DNA from: Porites lobata
Lineage: Eukaryota > Cnidaria > Anthozoa > Scleractinia > Poritidae
Length of the DNA: 64,000 nucleotides
Direction: 5' to 3'
Assembly (NCBI GenBank): GCA_942486035.1
Contig: CALNXK010000026.1
Span: forward strand, 2,064,001-2,128,000
Shown piece by piece: positions 50,501 to 59,500 of the stretch. The notes beneath the pieces are model-generated. The model made no database searches and was not told the origin of the DNA. It saw nothing but the letters and a program-made list of their open reading frames with translations. A program made the position numbers and the translations under genes. The first letter of the stretch is position 1. Every line of letters begins with the position of its first letter.

Positions 50501-53500
50501 GCAATTAGTTTTCTATTGGGCTCCCAAACTAGCTAGAAAGTGTGAGAGTAAACATTGGTTTCCCTGTGGTGCAGACGGACGGTCGGGCGTACGGTCACGT
50601 GATAACCAAATTTTCTCGGATGGGTAGATTACTTGTAGATTACCACATTTCCTTAGCTATGGGGTTCCGTCCACGCGCGCGCTTCGCACGCGGGTGGAGC
50701 TCCGCTATAAAGCTATGGGGCTTCGAATTGAGCCCGTGATCAAATGAAATATCGGCGCAAAACTTTAAACACTACGTGACCTCAATAGATAGAAAAACGA
50801 GCCCGCGATCCACTGAGGTGATGATAGTCAGCGTATACTCTAGTTTGACAGCTGTCGATTAACCTTTACTACGATGGCGAATATTCGAATTAACAGACTA
50901 CGAGTGTGAGTAGGACATTTCCGTCCGGCATGTAGTGGAAAATGCCAGATCGTGTACCTGAGCGAACCTGAGCCCTCGTTATTAGTTTTCTGATACCGGT
51001 CTGCACATGTCCCATTTTGACAGCTGTCAATTGACCTTAATTTGGCCTGCCAATGTAACTTTAACCGACTGTCAGCCAACTGACAGCCTTGCCCGGCTTA
51101 GCTTCGTTTTCATGTTGAATTGGTAAGTGTGACATATTATATCAGCTTATATATAAGGGCAAAACGACTGGTCTTTTATCTGAGCCCGCGAGACGGTCAT
51201 GTGATAATTGTCAGCGGATGTCTGTTTTTGACAGCTGTCAATCTAATCGTACTCATACGGATGGCTTACATAACTAAGAGGCTAGTCAAGTTGTGCAAGA
51301 TCTATTGTGACATTTGACATCGGCTTACATGAAGTGTGTGTACGGACGGGCGTACGCTACGTCATAACCAAATTTTCTGGGAAGGATAGTTTACCAAATT
51401 TTCTTACCCATGGTGCTCCGCTAAAAACGATTCACCGGATATGTGTGAACGGAATCTTTATCCGGAAAGAAAAAGTTGCAGATTCAAAAATATCAGGATA
51501 GGTATGGACGGGGCCTTAATTACTTGGCCCTAACATTGTTCCGGATCCGATTAACTGATATTAGTTGCGTAATTCGTGCATATCAATGACAGAGAGGCTG
51601 GCCCTTACTAGGCCTTCAGCCAATGAAAACCGAAGTTTAAATTCTTAGTCCACTATGGCCATCGTCATGTCTAAACAAGGGCATGTCCTTACACGGAAAA
51701 ATAATCTATGACTTCGTCATGGCCAAATAAGGATATAACCCTATCGATTTAAAATAACTAAAAACCTGTAAAAAAAACAAACTAAAATAGTATGCGATGT
51801 ATCTTAATGAGATTTCGAATAACTCAGATCGAATGCCTGCCATGTTAGCGTGTCGCGGCAATCAGTTAATTTTTACAACAAATTTGGCTCGAATACAAAT
51901 TATTTTTTAAGTTTCACAAACCAGTCAGCGACACCTATAGACCTGAAAAATGTTTTTTTTATCTTTTAATTACGTTAAGTTTAATTTTTTCATATCTCTT
52001 CAAGTGGAGCCCCGTTAAGGCGACTACAGCTGGGCCATAAAATCCTGGTCGTAATAACTAGGTGATCACATTAACGGGGTCTTCAAAAAAATAAATGACT
52101 CGTTTTTTCGTTTGGGTTTAAAGAATATAGTCGTATTAACACGGTGGTCGTATAAATGGGTTGGTCGTAAGGCCGGGTTCCATTGGACTTCGAATGCACT
52201 CACTGACAAAGGCGTGGAGTCCATTTGCGCGGGAAAAATATCCAATATGAACAGATTCCAAAAAACAAAGGAAAAGATTTATTCTACGCAATATCCTGTT
52301 AATTCATTTTGTTTCTTTTGTATTAAGTGAATTTCTTCTGTATTTTTAAGTTTCTATGTTTTTGTAATGTGTGTAAAAAGCATAGAATCTTAAAAAAATT
52401 TTTCGCGGGGAAAAAGTGCGCTGAAATGTTTTTTTTTTTAATTTACGGGTACGTGACAACGCCGTGACATAGACCTTGTATGGAAGTTGCTCACTTCATA
52501 ATCCTGAGCCAAAACAACGACTAAAAACGTCCCTACTACACTACTTTTTATTTAAATTTATTTATTTAATTATTTACTCATTTATATAGTTACAGCTTAC
52601 CCGAGCAGCCAAACAGCTGCAATCGTACGCAGGTAGAGAAGTAAGTAATCACGTGAGTAAAAATTCGTATATATCTGACAGCATCAATGCGGTCATGGTA
52701 GTAGATTCCTTCCGATGACAAGGAAATTCCTTTCTGAAAAGGAATGTTAACAATGTGAGGTTAAGACCTTGTTTACAAGAGTCCGGGATCTTTAAACGAA
52801 CTGATTTTTTTAACCAGTGCAACTCGTTTACACGGGACTACCCTACAAATTCTGTTACAGTACGATTAACACGACTGCGTAAAAATTTTGACAGTGTTAG
52901 TATTCGTATGGCTTTTTTTCAATCGAACGCGCGTAGCTATCCGATAGGCTCCAGGCTTTTACCGCGCAATTGCAAACTGTGCAAAAACTTGCATGGTTCA
53001 CGTGTTTACACGAGTCCGTGTAAACGTGGAACCGTACCGGTGAAACTTTGACCTTCTTCTGACCACATCAGAAACTTGCACACTTTGCCATTCAAAAACT
53101 TGCATTGTTCCGCGGGTCCCGTGTAAACGAAAGGCGGACCCATGCAAGTTCTTTTCAGTGTAACAATGGGAGCGGACCCGCATGCAAACGAGATCTGAGT
53201 TTGCGTACACGTCTGGGGATCCATCAGGGCATGGCTTATCGTGATTTCTGAGGCAAGAATATCCCCTCTCCGCTGAATGAGCCGTACTGGTCTATGGCAT
53301 AACTCGAATTCTGGTTCTTGCAACTAAAACTGACCCCACCACCCATGCCATTCCACTATTTCTTCTTGCAATTTTCGGGTAATCAGTAAGAAACCTAAAA
53401 CTTACACCTTAGAAATTTTAATTTAAGTGCGACGGACAGATCACGTATTTAAGAACAGGCCCGGAGGTACTCCTGGGAATTCTTAGTGCAGGTGTTCCAC

Positions 53501-56500
53501 CTGATTCTCCAAATCCTGACCCTATTTCAGACCAAAACAGTCATTTTCCACACGTTTTCAGACATGGCCTCTAAAACCCATACCTGTTTGTCATCGTTAC
53601 TTAGATTAGAACGTGACAAAAAGACTTCATTGACGCAAAACTCTTTCCCTATGGGTGGGACATACCTATATGGCTTATATTTAAGGGAGCATACCCTCAA
53701 CCCCCCCGCAAACACACACACACCCCACCCCAAGCTGAAGCCTAGCAGAAAACCGGACGAATTATAAAAAAATTGTAGGGCTGCCCTATGAACCTGGAAA
53801 GAGGTGAGGTGGCTTTGAGTCTCTACGTTTAACACATGCGAGATAGTTTTGAGTAAGGAACTCTAAGCAAGCCGTCATCTGGGACCTTAAGCAACGAGAA
53901 CGTTGACGTCCCGGACGTCAAAAATGTCAACCGGAAGTTGATATTTCCTCTCTTTCGTACGGCGGGAGTTAAAACAAAGGCATTCAGATTGGTTGTGTGC
54001 GACCAAAGTGTTCCATCAAGAGAGACATCCAACTTCTGGTTGCTATTCATGACCTTCGGGACGTCAGCGCTCTCGTTGCTTAAGCTTACTACTGTCTGGG
54101 AAAATACAGATCGTCCCATGTATGGGAATCCAATTGCAAGACAGCCTTATTTTCTGCTGAATTCCACGCCGTGGATTCCGGATCGCAGGTACTGGATTCT
54201 GGATTCTTTGTGAGTGGAACTCGGGATTCCGGATTCCTTGAGCTGTACTCCTGATTCCAAAGCTCAGGATTCCGGATTCCACTACTCAAATTTCTCGTCT
54301 TTCGGATTCCACAAGCAAAAATTGCCCCAATTACGGAATTTGGATACCCTTTTATGGGGCAAATACAGAAAAAGTAACTTACCCCAAAAGATTTCCATTC
54401 CCTTCCATCCAGGCTTACATATATTTGGCTAAAATCCATGTCTTTTTCCTTTTTATCAGGAACACTTGTTAAAGTAACTACTATCCTTGAAATGAATCGC
54501 GGATAGAGAAGATCAAACTCGAGCCATCCTGAATCTTTGGGTCTGTTTTTAGCCACGCACCATTTCATTTCTGAACCGACTCCCCATTTTCCATAATTTC
54601 TTGTGGAAGCCTGCATGGTAATAGATGTTTAAAGGCCTAGTCATGCAAAGACCTTTGTCACGCGGAGGCCATTTTGTCTCAGGAGATTTAAAAAGCTTTG
54701 TTTTTGTACGGCTAGCCTCGTTCTCTCTACGAGGCTAGCCGTGCAAAAAAAAAGGTTTTTAAATCTCCTGACTGACAAAGTGGCCTCCGCGTGACAAAGG
54801 TTGTTCGACAAATTGCCACAAAGGATGTCACCCAAACTGGGCGGGGCAATAAAGGCAAGTTTGGGTGGGGATATGCCGACCAGACCTTTAGACCCTTAAC
54901 ATGTTTAAGACGAAGAAAGCCCGTTTACTAATCGCTACCCTGTTTAAGACCAGAAACCTTTTTGATCACACAATCAAAGAAATTTGTATAAGAACATCTC
55001 CTTTGTTTCTTTTACCACAGGTGACCCAAACCGGGAGAGGGATGCCCTCGTTTCTTCGATGCTAGAGCGTTTGTGCACACCCCTCACTAAATCTGAAGCA
55101 AAATAGAGACTGCTGGCAGTCTAATTAACGAGAATCGAATTACAGGGGGTCTCCTCCGAAAAGAGGTCCCACAACATCTACTTTTTGGAAAGGAACGTTC
55201 TTTATAGTCCTAGTAGCGTAGTACATTCAGAGAACAAACAGACCAGACAATGCGTCGAATTTGTCGCTGACAGGAGACTAAAAAATGGAAAATAATAAAA
55301 CGGTCACCTCAAAAGTGGTTACGTAAGGACGAGGTTGTTTGTGAAAGGTTCTAATCATAGCTGGGGCTTTTGATTGAAAACATTTTGGTGTTTGGATATG
55401 TGTGGGAGGTGGTCGCTTACGAGAAGTGGTAGCGCATGGAGGTTTGACAGTAGTTGCGTTACGTTATGTTTATGGTTTACTGTAGAGTACATTGTGAAGT
55501 AAGGTTAAAGTAGGCAACGCGCGAAGAACTAAATAAACCATCAATATCTTCATCTTTAATAATGGTTAACTTACGGCAGAACCAGGTGTCAGTTGCCAGT
55601 ATTTCACTTCTATTGGCTGGAGATAATGACAATGCTCTGTTAAAGACAAAAAATATGAAGAGAAAAAGATCACTATCTAAAGCCCCATGCAAACGGACGC
55701 AACACTGTTGGCCAACCATGTTGGGAGTTTCTGTGTCCGTTTGCCCGTAGCTTTAAAGTCTGCTGGATCATTATCCAGCGTTTACGTTGGACAACGTTGC
55801 CCAACGTGTTGCATGGGGCGTTTGGGTTTGAATAGGACTCTTCAGATGTAAAAGAAGTATCATAGCGTATGCATCTGTCCAAATTTCGGGTTTTATGTGA
55901 CCATTATGTTGACTAGACAAGGTAAAATGTAGTTATTTGACTGCACACATGCTTATTAGAATTATATAAGGTTAGCGAAACCGTAAAAAGGTTCTTCCAA
56001 AAAAGCCTGAAATATATCGTCTTCGAATAACAGTCTTCAGTGGGCCAGTGCGAATTAGCTAGCTGTGCATGGAGATATTGAACACAATGAAAGGTCAAAC
56101 TCACCAATATTGATCCTCTTCTGCCTTTGTATGAGTTGCTTGTTTTCCATCGCCCAGTCTTGTGGAACATATAAACAAATTCAAAGTAAAATAAGGGATC
56201 GCAGTCACACAAATTTTACTCTTATAAAGCTAATTGCAGTATCAAACATTCAACCAGGGCTGTCAACCCCCCACGTCTGTAAATAATGAGAATTGATGGG
56301 GGAGGGATGATAAATGACGTCATAATGGACACGTCACATGACGTCATTTGTGAAAATAACACGCGCGAAAAAGATGTTGTTGGAATTGTAACATTTGACC
56401 TAATTGGCTTACTTCCAGGCGGCTTACTTCGCACCAATAACATTATTGCTTATATTACAATGGCATACCGGAGTGAGGAAACATTCGATGTTAACAGTAA

Positions 56501-59500
56501 AATAGCTCAAACAACGCAGTGTATTTGAAGTTATATTGTCAGAAAGTCGATTCTACAAGAAATGGCAAATTTCGGCGATTATCCGGTAGATTTCAGATTC
56601 TAATCTGGAGACCGGGAGAAACGGTTCAAAATCTGGAGTCTCCAGGATTATCCGGGAGAGTTGACAGACATTATTCAACATCACGGTAATTGGGAAGAAG
56701 ACCTAAATAGTTAACATCGGGGATGTCATTTCTAACTCTCCCATGATACTACATAACCAAAAATACCCGAAGGCAAGACACAAACTATTTTCTTTAAAAA
56801 CGACATGAAAAACATCGCACAAACTAAATCAAAGATAAATATTTTTCTTCTTTAACGAGTGCAAATGAAGACACACTCGTCCCCCTTCTTCATAACTCCA
56901 GTAGGTAGATTCAAATGATTTTCTCTTTTAGTTATGTCATAAAAGAAATAGTAAACGTCTTAGCGATGGAACTACCGATCGATTTATGGATTAGTTTGGG
57001 AGGTTTTCTAAGCAGTCAAAGGGCTAGAGTTGCTCTATACAATAGACTGCATTAGCTTGTAGGCTATATTTTCCTAATTCAGACCACGCGATGTTCTCAA
57101 TAGCCGACTTGTCGCGACGGCCCTAACGGTTTTCTCGCGAAATGACTTGAGAGAAACGAACGCAGAAATTCCATACTGATGACTCGTCACCCAGATCTGG
57201 GTAGTGCTTCTGACTAGACGTGCCGTTTGGGAAATTTGCTTCAACCAATCAGAAGCATTACCCAGTTAGTTATGCAAGCATATGCACCTGGATCGCGCGA
57301 CTAGTGAAAAAAAAAAAAAAAACAGTTCCCCGGGGTAACATCATATGGTCTGCAATGGAAAAACGCTTCTTTCGTGCTTAGCAACCTCCCGAGTTGATTC
57401 ATAACTCGATGTTTGCAGGTTTTCACAGCGGGGGAAATGGATAACTTAATATTTTCTAAAAAGTTATACTCACATGAGTCGCATCCATACAACTCCAAAG
57501 TGAGACACTGATGACCTCGCCATGCGCGAATCTTTAGTCGAAAAAATCGAGCGTGAAGAAAAGGGTCGAAAGCCTGGTACCGAGCTTTAGCTTTCGAGAA
57601 ATTTTTTCGCACGGATTTGTGTTCCCTCTCCACTCGAAAATGCTGCAAAAAGAAAACATACGAACATATGTCTAAATATATGACAGTCTGTTCTTTTTGA
57701 CAAGCGATATTTGAGCGTCGAGAGACCGACTTTTTTTCTGCAGTCTTCTCTCTGTTAATAAGAAACCTTACGATCTGTCAACAGGGATGTCATTATAAAA
57801 AAACGTCACTGAAAAACCTTCCTCCCTAGTTTCTGAAAATTTGAAAAATTAAGCGGGAGCTGAAGACAAAGAATCGCAATAGCGCTCAGAAAGATGGAGT
57901 AAAAATTATCGCCTTACCGTGACCGTCCTCAAAAGGAATTTTGTAAAATCTGGTTATTTCAAGTCGTAACTGAACAGTGACGACGAAAAAATAGCCAAAC
58001 CGCGTGACGCACTTGTAAAGTTTTTGTTTTGCTTAATAAACCTACTGTTTTTTTGACGTTACCATTGCCTGCGCCGACGACGTTTTGGGGCCTCCGAATA
58101 AACATTTGCTACTCCTGCTTCCATTTCGGGCCAACCTTTATAAAACCCTCTGATGAGGAAGTGTGGCAGTAATAACTCACCCTAGGAAGGCCATATTCAT
58201 CTTTGATTACTGTCCACAGTCGACCATCTGGGCCGAATTCAACGCTGTAATGAGTAACTGTATCAGTCCATTCTTTATCGGGTCCACCATCTTGGCCCCA
58301 TTTCCAACCTTCAACGACAGCACCAGAAATCAGCTTCATGGATTCTGCGAAAATTAATAGATCATAAACGACGACATAGAAGCTTTTTGGTTGCAGTCGA
58401 TTGCCTTTCTTTACTGTCATTAGGTGATGACGTCACGTAAAACGTACGTGGAAGGGAGTTTTCAAGCAAATTTCCAGAGTGCAAGCAAGTGATAACAGAG
58501 GTGTGTTTACAGTTAGCATTTCAAGACTCCACCACTGGTTTCCCCGCGAAATTTACGACTGAGAAACGAGCGCAGAAATTCCATACTGATGACGTGTCAC
58601 TACCCTAATCTAGGTAGTGCTTCTTCTGATTACCGTATTTCTTCGACTAAACGCCGTCCTCGAATAAACGCTGCGCCTCATCAAGAAGAATGTGCTGTTC
58701 ACTAGAGGACGAATAAGAAAAATCTCGGTACAACTTGGTAATTTGCACCATCCACACATTCACGATTGTATCTCAGCCAAATAGGATACAAATGGGAACC
58801 TTTCAATTACGTAATATTTACAAACGATTTACAGTAACTGTTGTCAGTGATTTAAAAAAGTGATCTTGAAATAAACGCCGCATCGGAAACGCTAAAAATT
58901 TAATAAACGTCGCGGCGTTTAATCGAATAGATACGGTAGTTAATCAGAAGCAAATTTCTCTCGCGACAGAACCGTCCGCGAATCTTATCGGTTAATACAG
59001 ACAGACATGCCACATGATATCATTATCCATAGCTTTTTCCGAGAGTGAGTAAGATAGAACGAATCCTGCCTTCTGATTGGATTATACCCGAGTAATTGAG
59101 GGGGGCCTGTCGTGCCCGCTCAAGATTATTCAGTTTATCTTAGTTCTACCAAAAGAGATGCCAGCTCCCATGTACTTCCAATAACATACCCTATACACTG
59201 GCGAAGCTTTCGTAAGGGACCAAATGGGAAATTCGAAAAATTAAAGTGGTCGTAACTAGAGCTGGTCGCTTACGAGAATGAGCTCTGGTAAGCAACTGCA
59301 TGGTAAAACAATAGGCGTTTTCAAAACACATCACAGCGGCCATATTGGTGTTCCATTCAAAACGATATTAAAAACGAGGGCCATGCTGTGGTTCCAGACC
59401 AATCCCGTGGGAGTTGAACTCTTTTCTTATGTAAACACTTTCATTTGTTCCAAAAATTTGCATAGAAGCTAGTCACTTGAGTGAAAACGCTTTTAGACGG

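Larger units (their letters stand above)
47912..52600. other. Large intron 8 remainder of gene 2, no exon seen
   Basis: Apart from the GACAGCTGTC repeat cluster (50290-51260) and a short TIR element (52006-52083), I see AT-rich sequence with no splice-bounded frame that fits the phase (1 to 1) of the flanking exons. Confidence 0.5.

Noticed and set aside
53829..54119. 96-codon minus-strand frame near exon 7
   Set aside because: It is made of the two arms of the MITE at 53880-54087.
55423..55481. 59-nt candidate exon after exon 6
   Set aside because: It falls in a dispersed repeat (TGGTCGCTTACGAGAA type, also near 59264) and its peptide does not fit a discoidin domain. Resetting the exon 6 acceptor to 55609 removed the need for it.
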